Of a DNA stretch of 64,000 nucleotides, positions 35,601-45,612 are shown piece by piece (within the stretch, counting starts at the first letter, position 1; each line of letters begins with the position of its first letter). Position numbers and translations under genes: made by a program. The notes under the pieces are model-generated. The model did not search any database. It was not told where the DNA came from and saw nothing but the letters and a program-made list of their open reading frames with translations. This DNA comes from Halicephalobus mephisto (lineage: Eukaryota; Nematoda; Chromadorea; Rhabditida; Panagrolaimidae), in assembly GCA_009193035.1 (NCBI GenBank), contig SWDT01000561.1:124001-188000 (forward strand). Direction: 5' to 3'.

Positions 35601-38532
35601 GAAAAGTTTTTGATATATGAATTTTTAGAAAACTTTTGATATATGAATTTTTGAAAAGTTTTTGATATGAATTTTTAGAAAATTTTTGATATATGAATTT
35701 TTGGAGGATTTTTGATATATGAATTTTTAGACAATCAAAATACGAAATCGAACTTCGCGAACTTCGTCCGGCTTTGGCAAACTTTGAACAAGAACTAGAA
35801 AAAACTCAGAAGGAATTAAGGTTAGTTTTTATTATTCTTAGTAGGAACTTGGAGATTTTTAGGATTTTGTGGAAGATTCTGAAATATTTTAGAAGTTTTT
35901 AGGATTTATTGAAATTTCGAAAAAATTTAAAATTCTAAAACTTTTTGAAAACTGTCAGGATTTTGTAGAAAATTCTGTGGAAATTTTTAGAATTTTGTAG
36001 ATTTTTTAGGATTTTATAGATTTTTAAGAATTTTAGAATTTTATAGATTTTTAGGATTTAATAGGTTTTGTAGATTTTTAGGATTTTAGAATTTTGTAGA
36101 TTTTTTAGGATTTTATAGATTTTAAAGTACTTTGATTTTTTTGGGAATTCGTGTCGGGACTATTTCATGCTAAACTTTCAATTTTTAAATTTAATAAATT
36201 AGGATTTTATAAATACTTTCAAAATCAATAAAAAGGTTAAAAATAATTTAAAATTTAAAATTCTTTGTTTCCAGAAATTCGTCTCAAGACCATTTTATAA
36301 AAAATTCCTGAATTTTTAAATTTAAGATTTCGTAAGTTTTTAGAATCTTCCAAAATTTAGGAAGAGCTTTGGAAATTTGTATATTTCAAAGAACTTTGAT
36401 TTTTTTAAAAATTCGTGTCGGGACCAATTTTGTTTAAAAATTTTATTTTCACACGTTTTTAATTTTTACATTTCAGATCAATGACAGAAGAAAACGATTT
36501 GCTTCGTCGAAAAGAAAAAATCTGGACATCAGAAAAAAAAGAAATGGAAAAACGGATATTCGTCAAAGAAGCCGTGATTCTGAAGGAAAGAAGATCCAAA
36601 ATCGCCGAATCTGACGGATCTTCAGATGCTCGAAAAATCGTAAGTTTTTTTTTCATACTGTAGTGTCGTTGTGAAATGTGTGATTACCGTACACCGATGG
36701 AGGGGATTCATAAGACCTCATCGGACTGTGTCTTCTGGAGACGGGACCGCTGGCAGTTTGAACATGAACGGAATTTTCTGATTTTTTTTGATTTTTACTT
36801 TTTGAAGCAACTATCAAGAAAAAAACGCAACAAGCACAACCTCCAAGAAGACCTATGATTACTAGGATGATGAATAATCTAAAATTTAGAAATTTTAAAA
36901 GTTGTAATTTTTGAAACTTACACTGTAGGCCATTTTAGGTATTGACAGCATCTTTGGAAATCGGAACAGCAATCGTAGTAGATAAATAGGTTGTCATGAG
37001 GACAAACTCTGAAATATTTTTAAAATAATTTTTAAAATAATTTTTTTAAATTTAATTTTTTTTAAGTAATTTTTAAATTTAATTTTTTAAATCATTTTTC
37101 TTTGAAAATTAAGTTTTTTAAATAATTTTATTAAAATAATTTTTTTAAGTAATTTTTAAATTTAATTTTTTAAATCATTTTTCTTTGAAAATTAATTTTT
37201 TTAAATAATTTTTTTAAATTAATTTTTTTAAGTAATTTTTAAATTTAATTTTTTAAATCATTTTTCTTTGAAAATTAATTTTTTTAAATAATTTCTTTTT
37301 AGAATTAATTTTTTAAATAATTTCTCTTTAAAAAATCATTTCTTAAATAATTCCTTTTTTAAAATTAATTTTTAAAGTAATTCCTTTTTTAAATTAATTT
37401 CTTAAATAATTTCTTTTTCAAAATTAATTTTTTAAATAACTTTTTTAAAATGATCTGCTTTTTGAAAAATAACTTTTTAAAGAAATTTGTTTTTCAAAAG
37501 TAATTTTGAGACATAATTTGTAAAATATTCAATTTTCAAAAATAGGTTTTTAAAATAATTTATTTATAAAGTTAACTTTTTAAAATACTTTTCTAGAATA
37601 TTTTATTTTTAAAGAAATTTTTAAAAATAAACTTTTTTTTTAAATATTTAAAATTATTTTTTTTTAAATTTTGAAAATTTATTTTTTTTTAAATAAACTT
37701 TTTTTTTAATTTTTAAAATTATTTTTTTTCAATTTTTAAAATTATTTTTTTTCAATTTTTAAAATAAACTTTTTTTTAATTTTTAAAATAAATTTTTTAA
37801 AATAAATTTTTTTTTTAATTTTTTTGAAATAATTTTTAAAATAATTAAATTCCTCTTAAATCCTCACATCGGAAGTGGATTCGGATTTGCGAAATCAAAA
37901 GTATTAAAACAGTAAGCCTCCAATCCAGAAGAATCTTTCAAAAATCCCAAAAAACATAAAAAAATAAAAAACCACATTTCCGTAATATTTTTGAATTCGA
38001 AAATGCGGTCTTTCTTCAGGTGATGCATCACCTGAAAACTCATAAAATTTCTTTTTTTCGAGGTTTTTGAATTTGAATTTTTTATTTGGCCAAGTGAGAA
38101 ACGAAACGTTCTGATTCAATTTCTCAAAATTTATGTTTTTGCTTTTGATCCGGTTTTATGATTTTAAATTTTAAAAATTTAAAATTCTTTAAAATTTAGA
38201 AATTTTCAAAAAATTATTTTTATTTTAAAAATTTAAAATTCTTTAAAATTTAAAAACTTCCAAAAAATTATTTTTATTTTTAAAAACTTTAAATTTCAAG
38301 TTTTTTAACTATTTAATTTCGTAGTTTTTTAAAATCCCTGAAAAATTTTTTTTAGTTTTAAATTAATTTTATAATTTTTTTTCAGAAAAAACTTGAAATA
38401 GTCATTGATTCTCTTCAAAGCCATTACGAATCCCAACTTAAGGAACTTCAACAACTTCACAATGATAATCTCAATGAAAACAAAACAATTCCAGAACAAT
38501 CATCAAATTCAGATCCATTTCATTCATCTTAA
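32657..38532 (+). CDS. RS-rich coiled-coil protein (unknown)
   Basis: Seven exons: 32657-32701, 32743-32804, 33864-34095, 35241-35452, 35731-35820, 36477-36639 and 38386-38532 (TAA). They sum to 951 nt, 316 aa, with all phases consistent. Residues 1-36 are Ser/Arg-rich with repeated RSRSRS, like splicing-related RS domains. From about residue 45 to 295 nearly everything is charged heptad-like coiled coil ([35 protein letters not shown]). The C-terminus is short and Ser/Asn-rich. The start codon directly follows an acceptor (TTGCAG), suggesting trans-splicing. I do not recognise a family. An RNA-linked or scaffold role is only a guess from the RS tract. Intron 6 contains an antisense gene. Confidence 0.8.
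33280..33740. repeat. About 95-bp tandem repeat in intron 2
   Basis: 'tcgttttgaaactatttcgtaa' with 'tatggttttataatggatatacag' recurs at about 33500, 33600 and 33690. Related to the 'attcgtgtcgggacc' family. Upstream, 32820-33170 is AT-rich low complexity. Confidence 0.55.
34246..34348. mobile_element. MITE family B, short form, copy 2
   Basis: A 103-bp element, CAGTGGAACTTGGA...TCCAAGTTTTACTG, flanked by TA (34244-34245, 34349-34350). Same family as 15010-15110. In intron 3 of the coiled-coil gene. Confidence 0.75.
34405..34580. mobile_element. MITE family B, long form, copy 2
   Basis: A 176-bp element, CAGTCGAACTTGGA...TTCAAGTTCTACTG, flanked by TA (34403-34404, 34581-34582). Its internal 'actcactcacaccgtatgct' is shared with 14769-14945 in the reverse sense. 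Confidence 0.75.
34583..34880. repeat. Degenerate 'ttcctttaataatagtt' repeat
   Basis: Short irregular units such as 'tagtttttccttaataat' fill the rest of intron 3. They also flank the MITE pair on the left (34130-34240). Confidence 0.4.
35460..35730. repeat. 31-bp tandem repeat in intron 4
   Basis: About nine copies of 'tttttgatatatgaattttt' plus 'ggaaaa'. The repeat fills intron 4 completely. Confidence 0.8.
36653..37977 (-). CDS. Nested antisense gene: small Cys-rich single-pass membrane protein
   Basis: Three exons inside intron 6 of the coiled-coil gene, on the other strand: 37977-37868, 37008-36922 and 36878-36653. They sum to 423 nt, 140 aa, with phases matching at both introns and canonical GT/AG. 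Residues 1-21 are a signal peptide ([13 protein letters not shown]). Then come Cys23 and a compact module: C39-P, ten residues, C50-C51, five residues, C57-C58, then a WP. A transmembrane segment follows (about 67-91) and a basic Ser/Pro-rich cytoplasmic tail ending DTTV. The spacing resembles Shisa-like/CX-type nematode membrane proteins, a tentative comparison. The stop codon is 14 bp from the host exon 6 donor, so its 3' UTR should overlap host exon 6 antisense. Confidence 0.75.
37020..37860. repeat. AT-rich tract
   Basis: 'taatttttaaatttaatttttta' style low complexity fills intron 1 of the nested gene. No coding signal. Confidence 0.5.
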
Positions 38533-38889
38533 TTTTTTTTAAAACTTATTTCTTTCGGGTATTTTGTACATTTTTTATGTTATCGATCCAAATTTATTAG
38601 AAATTAGAGTACTTAAGGGTGGGATACGGACAAGAACTATATCTCGACTTCCCTCAGAAACTCCGTAGTTGAATTACTTGAGCTAAAACGGCAACAAAAA
38701 AGTACTCGAATAATTTACAAAGAAGGTCAGTTGTCCATCTGAAATCAGAAAGATAAAAAACAGTCTGGCAAAAGACTGTACATAGTGCGGAATCAGAGAC
38801 AACACCGGAGACAATTTACAACGGACCAAGTTGTCCCAAAAAAAATCTTTAAAAGAGAATTAATAGAATCTATCAGAAAAAAAGATTAC

Positions 38890-41121
38890 TCATTTCTTGC
38901 CCGCATCGGAGCCCGTGGATGACGTCGAAGCTTTCTTATTCGAACTAGAACTTGGTGATTTTGAATCTGTATTACCACTAGATTGTGTAGTCGTTGTCGA
39001 ATTCGAGTTATTCAACGCTTGTTTATGAGTAATAAACGACGTCATAGGTTGATTAGTTAATATTCTCGGGGCAGGATCCGGTTTGTTTATATCCAATCCA
39101 TTCAATCTTCTCCAAAGTTCTTCACGATCTTTTTCTTTTTTCTTTTCTCTAAAACAAAAAAATACTAAAATAAAATATATAAAACCCCTTACTTTTGCCT
39201 TTCAAGCTTATAATTTGCTGTCAATTCATCAAACAACCTTCCATTCATTTCCATAAACGTTTTCAAAACATTGTAAACTAGTGCCACAATCGTCGGATTC
39301 CAATGTTCTTTAGAAATACGGTATAATGGTGGAAACATAATCGGCATTATTTGAGCACTAGCATCTTCCATCAATGACAATATATACTCATTATTCCAGA
39401 AGTATAATGCACGTTCCGCAACTTGGAAATGTGGTGATGAAACACATTTAGCCAATTGTTTAAATAACGGATCAATTATTTTTCTAAATTGTTCTGGCTC
39501 TATAATATCCAATATTTCTTCAACTTCTCCAAGAAACATAACTTCTTTCGAGCTGCATGTACGAGGCCAGAATTTCAATAGAGCATCAAAAACTTGTGGA
39601 GTTAATGAAGCATCTTTCTCAATAAATTGAACAACACAATAAGCTAGCTGAGCATGATAAAGAGAGAGACACCTCGGCTTATGAAGCGGTAGCAGCACCT
39701 TTACAAGGAACACCTTGTGTTCTTGTTTCAACGGCAACGCAAATCCATTGATAATACTAAAATGTAAAATTACATAAAAGTAAAAAAGCCAAAAACCAAC
39801 CTCCCCAAAATTTCCAACAGTTCCCCAACTCCATTGAAGCTGTCAGTTTCAAAAACAAACGACAAAAACATGTTGTTGATTTGTTTACGAATAAAAGCAC
39901 GAAGTCCAAGGAATTTTCCATAAATCCTGTGAAGTATAGTCTTCAAAAAATCACGTTCTCGAGGATCTTCACTATCAAACAACTGAAGAAGTTCCAAGAC
40001 AAATCGTTGATCAATATACTTCTTTCCAATTTGAGCTTGAAATCCAGGAGATTCCAAAAATCTGAGGAAAAATTCATAAACAAGTTGCAAATGAGGCCAA
40101 GATACTTCCAGAGTCGGTTCATCCTCTTCTGGATCAAATTCACTATTGTCACTTGGAGGCAAAACCCGGAATATATTCTTGGAAACCATCTTGATAACTT
40201 CTGGATAAAGTGGTTCAACAATAGCTCCTTGATTAGCAGTGATAAAATCAATCAATTCATTCAACGCAGCTCTCTTGATCTCCTTACTCTTCAACTGAGC
40301 CACAGCATCATAAAAATCAAAAATCTTCTGACATTGTTGCAGTTTCTGAATAGCAAGAGCTGTCTGTGTGTCGCCTTCAGGAGTATCTAAAACAAAACCA
40401 TATATGAAATTACTACAAAAAAACCTCAATACCACTTTTTCAATTTTCCAAAATTCTAGATTGTAAATTTTCTCAAAAATCATCTTATTCCAAAAAAAAA
40501 CCATATAAAAATCTTGAAAAACTTATCTTCATTTGAATTTTTGGACATTTTTACAATTCAAATTTCAGAATTTTAATATTAGTTCCAAATTCATCTTATA
40601 AAAACCGTTAAAAATTTGTTCTAATTCAAATTTTCACAACTCGCTAGAAACTAAAGCAGCCTACGTGACAACTTTTGTTTTGCGCGACGATTATTTGTTA
40701 ATCTTACACAATTGCGCAATAAAGTTCCCAAACTATATTCTTTCAAGATAAATCTATAAACTTCTGAATCAAGGCCATACAAAGTACAAAACCTATCTAT
40801 TTCCCCGCATCAACAACTCTATATAAACATTGCGAAAACTGATATCAAAATTCTATAAAAATCTTTAAATTTTTTAAATTTACCTTTGAGCATTGGGAGT
40901 TGAACAAGATCAGGTTCATTGTCAGTGTGATATCTGCTGCTGTTGACCAAACGTCGTCGTCTTTTAGAGTTGCCACGTTTTGAAAAAGGATCAATTTTGT
41001 CCACAAATTGGTTGGCCGTAGCTGACAAAGTATGACCACCACCTCCAGTAGCAGGGCCAGTTGTCTTCGGGGGAGGAATCGTATGCTGAGGGAAACTACT
41101 GTCCTTATTGTCCTTGGACAT
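38890..41121 (-). CDS. pptr: PP2A regulatory subunit B56 (B')
   Basis: Four exons: 41121-40884, 40386-39801, 39756-39193 and 39148-38890, 1647 nt, 548 aa, all phases consistent. The N-terminus is low in order ([12 protein letters not shown]), followed by the basic [11 protein letters not shown]. From about residue 80 the B56 HEAT-like repeat domain runs to about 465, with family text such as [19 protein letters not shown] (here VSWPHLQ...), [30 protein letters not shown] and [12 protein letters not shown]. The C-terminus is Ser/Thr/Asn-rich. B56 subunits bind the PP2A A/C core and choose substrates; the LxxIxE-binding surface lies in the HEAT repeats. C. elegans has two paralogs (pptr-1, pptr-2); I cannot say which this matches. 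It is convergent with the coiled-coil gene; a minus-strand AATAAA is at 38593-38598. Confidence 0.95.
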
Positions 41122-42474
41122 GATGGAAACTTCTTCTGACTACACTAATCGACGAAAGTGAAAGGATAATAAACAATCTTGTCGCAGCTTAGTTTATACC
41201 TAAAAGTCAAAACATGAACATCGTAAAATGAACGTTCACGTGGTTCCAGATCAGGAATGAAAAAGACAGTCTTCAACAATGGGAAATCAGAGGCCATAGG
41301 TGGAAAATAGCCGTAACGATTCGCTAGATGAAAAAATGACTTTTAATCGTGGGGAACAACACAGATCATGGGAAACACTGATAATATATTAACAAATGGG
41401 AAATAACGGTCTTCAAAAATGGGAGAAATATGGATCATATATGGAAGATGAATACAATGACACAATGACAAAGAAAAGTGGGTTTAACAGAGGGGAATTA
41501 GGGTGGTTATATATGAACTATAGTCGTAATACCATGATAACACGGGAAACAGCTTTTAACAGAAGGAAAAGTATAGATTATATATGGAAGATGACTACAA
41601 TAACATAATAACCAAGGAAAGTGGGGAATTACGAAGATCATACATGAACTGTAGTCCTAATGACACGATAGCATGAGAAAACGGCTTTTAACAGAGGGGA
41701 ATTAGAGTGGTTATATATGAAATATAGTCGTAATAACACAGTAGCATGGGAAAACGGCTTTTAACAGAGGGGAATTAGGGTGGTTATATATGAAACAGTC
41801 TCAATGACACGATTGTAGTCTGGAATCATTAGACTGCGCAATCTGAGCACGATGGCGGGCTGAGAAGAGACCATGCAACGCGTATCGATTTGCAGTCGAG
41901 AGCGCGAAAAATCGCCATTTGGAAAACCCGCAACATGCCTACGGCGGCCATAAAACCCCCTTTCTTCCTTGTACTCTTTGCGCAAAGTAGTGGCATTCCT
42001 TCTTCATTGATATTAACATAAAAAGTTGACGAATATCGCGCAGGGGATATATAAAAAACAAAAATCTAACTTATTATGAAAATCGTTAATTGGACCAACA
42101 AAGCACCTGGGACAAACGGAGATCGACGAGTCCGTCAACGTACACAACGGGGCGTAAATGCTGCAGCGACACGGCTGCTCCCGGGGATATAAAAATAGCT
42201 AATAAGACAAGCTTGGCAAAGGCGAGAAAGCGGTGAAATCGTTGCAAGAGTAGAATTCATCGATTTTGTCCGCTTTCTTGACTCGCACTGGTCCAATGCA
42301 AAAAGACTGCTTTGCTCTTTTCCGTTTTTTCCCTTCTGTTCCGAGGGCGAAACACGCCTTGTTTGTTCCTTTTCAGCACCAATTTTACGCGTTTTTTTAT
42401 CTCCATTTTTGAAGCAATTAGAGGAGATTTTTAACTTTTTTTTTCGCTGATAATTTTATTTTTTAGTATTCAGT
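41122..42474. promoter_or_regulatory. Shared upstream region of pptr (-) and CWC15 (+)
   Basis: Divergent intergenic region. 41380-41810 is a repeat of 'agaggggaattagggtgg' and 'tatatatgaa' with steps near 73 bp. 41820-42400 is GC-richer. It holds two TATA-like sites preceded by GGGG: 'ggggatatataaaa' at 42043 and 'ggggatataaaaatag' at 42184. The CWC15 start codon follows an acceptor (tattcag) two bases upstream, so trans-splicing is likely. Which promoter serves which gene is not shown. Confidence 0.45.
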
Positions 42475-43435
42475 ATGACCACAGCTCATCGTCCAACTTT
42501 CGATCCAGCCAAAGGCGGCGGTGGAAGAGGAGAAAATGATTTGTCAAAGTTATCCACCCAGTTTTCTGCCCGAGATATGCCAGGCCATTTGACGTTGAAA
42601 TACAGACAGAAAGGACAGGCACATCCTGAAGATGTCAAGGAAAAGGTCAGTTTTGGAATTTTATCGTTTTCCATATATGAATTCTAATTTTTTCATATAT
42701 GAATCACGTACTTTTCCATATATAAAGAAATAGAAGTTTTCATATATGAATTTTGGTTTTTTTTCATATACAGCTCCTGTATATCTTTGTATATGAAATT
42801 TATAAGTTGTCATATATGAAGAAATGAAGTTTTTATATATGAATTTTAATCTCTCTTTCATATATTATGAATCATTTACTTCTTCGTATGTGGAGTTTAT
42901 TGTTTTTGATGTATGGTTTTTTCAGAATCTCCGATTTGATCTTGAGGAGAAAGAACGAGAAGCACGTGAACGAAAACGGGACAGAAGTGGGATTTCTGGA
43001 GCTATTGAGGACTCTGGTTCTTCTAAAAAATCTAAAACGGAAGAAACTCCGGAAGTACTCGATGACCAAGACCTGGATGTGGATGCTGACACGGATGAGG
43101 ACTCAGACGAAGACGATTCAGACGACGATGCAGAACTTATGGCCGAACTTGAGCGGATTAAGAAAGAAAGGGCTGATGAGAAAGCTAAAAAAGAAGCCGA
43201 AGTGCGAGAAGAACAAGAGCGAATCCGTCAAGAAGCAATAATCAAAGGAAATCCCTTGTTGAACCTCCACAACGAAGAATCCGGGCAGTTCAAAGTCAAA
43301 AGGAGGTGGGACGACGATGTGGTCTTCAAAAATTGCGCCAAAGGCATCAGCGAAAGGAAAAAAGAAGCCACGTTCATCAATGACTCCATCAGATCTGAAT
43401 TCCATCGGAAATTTATGGACAAATATATCAAGTGA
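42475..43435 (+). CDS. cwc15: CWC15 spliceosome component
   Basis: Two exons, 42475-42645 and 42926-43435, 681 nt, 226 aa, about the usual family length. The N-terminus MTTAHRPTFDPAKGG and the C-terminus (VKRRWDDDVVFKNCAKG) are hallmarks of Cwf15/Cwc15, a subunit of the Prp19-associated complex (NTC-related) in the activated spliceosome. The middle holds a basic ERK-rich helix, an acidic Asp/Glu tract (about 105-128) and a long charged helix. The first exon ends in phase 0 (GAA AAG). The intron contains 'tcatatatgaa' repeats. Confidence 0.97.
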
Positions 43436-43796
43436 CCTTTATTTTGGATTTAATTTTACTCATTCCGGGATTTTGTTGATTTCATTTGAATTTATTTGTT
43501 TTTAAATTTGGATTAATCGGTTGATTCCGAATGTTATTTTTGAAGTTTTTTGAGTTTTTATTTCGTAAGTTTTCAATCCTGACCGTAATTGTGTATTTTT
43601 AGGGATTTAATCAGAAAATGTAGAAAGTATTTTTACAATTAAGTTTGGGGAACTTTAATGTGCAAATTTAGAGTTTTTTAAAAAAAAGTAATTCTAAATG
43701 TTGATTGATATATGGATTTTCTATGTTTTGGCATTTGTAGATCGGTACATGAGAAGCTCACTAGTATTTTCAGATTTTTGTGATTTTCTGTGATGA

Positions 43797-44170
43797 AAAA
43801 TGCTAAGATAGAAAATAAGCGTTTTGATGGTCTAGTAGCGCAATAGGGATACAATTTATATGGTGTTTATCACGCAACACAATCGAATCTCATTCGCATT
43901 CTACAGTATTCAATGCTCCCTGATATTCAGGCTATCGCTTCAGGTCCTCTCTTTCTGGTCTAATGGAAATGAGATATGAGATGCTAAGATGGAAGACAGA
44001 AGTATTTTGATAACCTTTACTGAGAAAATAAGAAAATAATGATTCTTTTATATGCTCCCAAACGACGCACTTGAGAGTCTCATTCATGTTCTACAGTACT
44101 CTGCACTCCCTGATATTCAGGCTATCGCGTCAGGATCTATCTAGTTTAGTTTACTGTTCTAATGAAAACG
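43797..44170 (-). repeat. Two inverted copies of the ~185-bp dispersed repeat
   Basis: On the minus strand the text 'gatagcctgaatatcaggga', '...tactgtagaa', 'catgaatgaga' and 'caaaatacttctgtcttcc' matches the pair at 9827-10190. Again two copies stand in tandem (43797-43980 and 43981-44170). Confidence 0.65.
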
Positions 44171-44261
44171 AAAATCTTTCAAATTTCGGAGTGCTTTTGG
44201 AAATTACAAAATTTAAACGTAGTAATCTTTCTTACTATTGATTTATATTAGGTTCTATTGC

Positions 44262-44283
44262 CTCAAACTTGGGTAATTAAACC
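44262..44283 (-). other. Exact 22-nt copy of spliced leader SL1
   Basis: The minus strand from 44283 to 44262 reads GGTTTAATTACCC followed by AAGTTTGAG, the full known nematode SL1 leader. It is followed by GC, not by the GT donor of an SL RNA gene. An Sm-like AATTTTG occurs about 48 nt further on, but without the usual GG. The leader can pair with the next ~11 nt in a short hairpin. It is most simply the 5' end of a reverse-transcribed trans-spliced RNA, or a dead SL RNA gene. Confidence 0.7.
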
Positions 44284-44344
44284 AAAGAAAGTGATAATTA
44301 TAACAACTGTGATAAAACAAGATATAAGACATAATACATTACGA

Positions 44345-44705
44345 TTACGATTACTTCACAGATAATTTTCAATCACTGCTAACTGAATGCAATCTTCAGT
44401 AAGTTGGATTCTGAGTGAGTGTAATCGATGACAATGATTGCAATCAAACAAAAATTGATTAGAAGTGAATGCAATCGAAGGTATTTGAGATATTTTTTCC
44501 CTCACAGGTAATTTGCAATCACTGCTAACAGAATAAAATCCTTGTTAACTGAATGCATCAACGCATAAGAGCCTTTTGAATGTAATCTTCAATAAGTTGG
44601 ATTCTGAGTGAGCGTAATCGAACAAAGGTTGGTTAAAAGTGAACGCAGTAGATGTGTTTGATTGCCTTCAGTTGGTGGTGATTGCAAATTACCTGTGTTA
44701 AAGTA
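44345..44705. repeat. MITE-like dimer with GTAATTTGCAATCAC ends
   Basis: 'acaggtaatttgcaatcactgc' occurs at 44505 and, diverged ('cacagataattttcaatcac'), at 44348; its inverse ends the block at about 44702. Internal text ('aagttggattctgagtgag') is duplicated at 44401 and 44600. It is probably a palindromic element with a tandemly duplicated left part. Target duplication not determined. Confidence 0.5.
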
Positions 44706-44959
44706 TTATATAATTACAGTAAACACTAATCAGGCACAGTAGTGAAACGTAGAAGTCCGCTTGTCTCTTTTGCATTGATGATTCATCTGTTGTTCTCCAC
44801 TAATGTCATCTTCGATTGCGTCGACAAAATTAATAAAAATTGTACTAGAGTATTATTAAACGTCACATGTTAATCAACATTTACTTTTTTTTAGCAAAGT
44901 TTAATTTTATAAAGTCTTTCCAATTTTATTATTTTTAATTTCTTGGCTTTTAGGTCTAA

Positions 44960-45420
44960 AGAGATCGATATCATAGTCTGCAGTTTGCACGCAACATTCA
45001 AACGGATTAGGGAGCTTGCCTAAAATATGTAAGGCTTATATGACGCTTTTCTAGGACCCCCTCTCCCTGTAAGCCTTACATAATTTAGGCAAGCTCCCTT
45101 AGTCGATTTTTATATTTTTATTTATAGAAATTCCGAAATCAAAATAAAATCCGCAGTTTGCGCGCAACATTCAAGCGGATTGGTTGATTTTTATGTTTTT
45201 ATTTATGGAAATTTCGAAATCAAAATAAAATTCGTAATTTGCACGCAACATTCAAGCAGATCGGTTGATTTTTATATATATGCATATATGGAAATTTCGA
45301 AATTAAAATAAAATCCGCAGTTTGCGCGCAACATTCAACCGGATTGACTGATTTTTATATGCATATATGGAAATTTCGAAATTAAAATAAAATTCGTAAT
45401 TTGCACGCAACATTAGGCCA
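44960..45420. repeat. 81-bp tandem repeat upstream of the SLC37 gene
   Basis: 'gcaacattca' occurs at 44991, 45164, 45245, 45328 and 45407. The steps are 173, 81, 83 and 79. The first step is longer by exactly the 92 bp of the inserted MITE plus its duplication. Confidence 0.85.
45010..45098. mobile_element. Harbinger-like MITE, 89 bp
   Basis: Inverted ends of 29 bp (45010-45038, 45070-45098), GGGAGCTTGCCTAAA... with one mismatch. Perfect TTA duplication on both sides (45007-45009, 45099-45101). The 3-bp TTA target and GGG start are typical of PIF/Harbinger elements. It interrupts one unit of the 81-bp repeat. Confidence 0.85.
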
Positions 45421-45612
45421 AACTGCGTGTTTGATTTTGCAAGAAATTTGATGACGAATATTTTATAAACTTGTGAATTAATTTAGTTTTGAAAAATATT
45501 CTAGGATTACGGTGAGGGTTGAAAACTTATTAAATTTTAATAAACCTGCAGACGAGATTTGAGATATCTGATGTAATTTTGAACTTTGTTCAGATCCGGG
45601 AGCTGATCGGAG

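Noticed and set aside
36676..36858. A 60-codon plus-strand frame in intron 6 of the coiled-coil gene
   Set aside because: It is the antisense of exon 3 of the nested membrane-protein gene, which has signal peptide, membrane segment and matching phases.
39881..40390. A 169-codon plus-strand frame
   Set aside because: Antisense shadow of exon 2 of the B56 gene.
44200..44283. Working SL RNA gene on the minus strand
   Set aside because: The leader is followed by GC rather than the donor GT, the Sm site is imperfect and there is no strong terminal stem.
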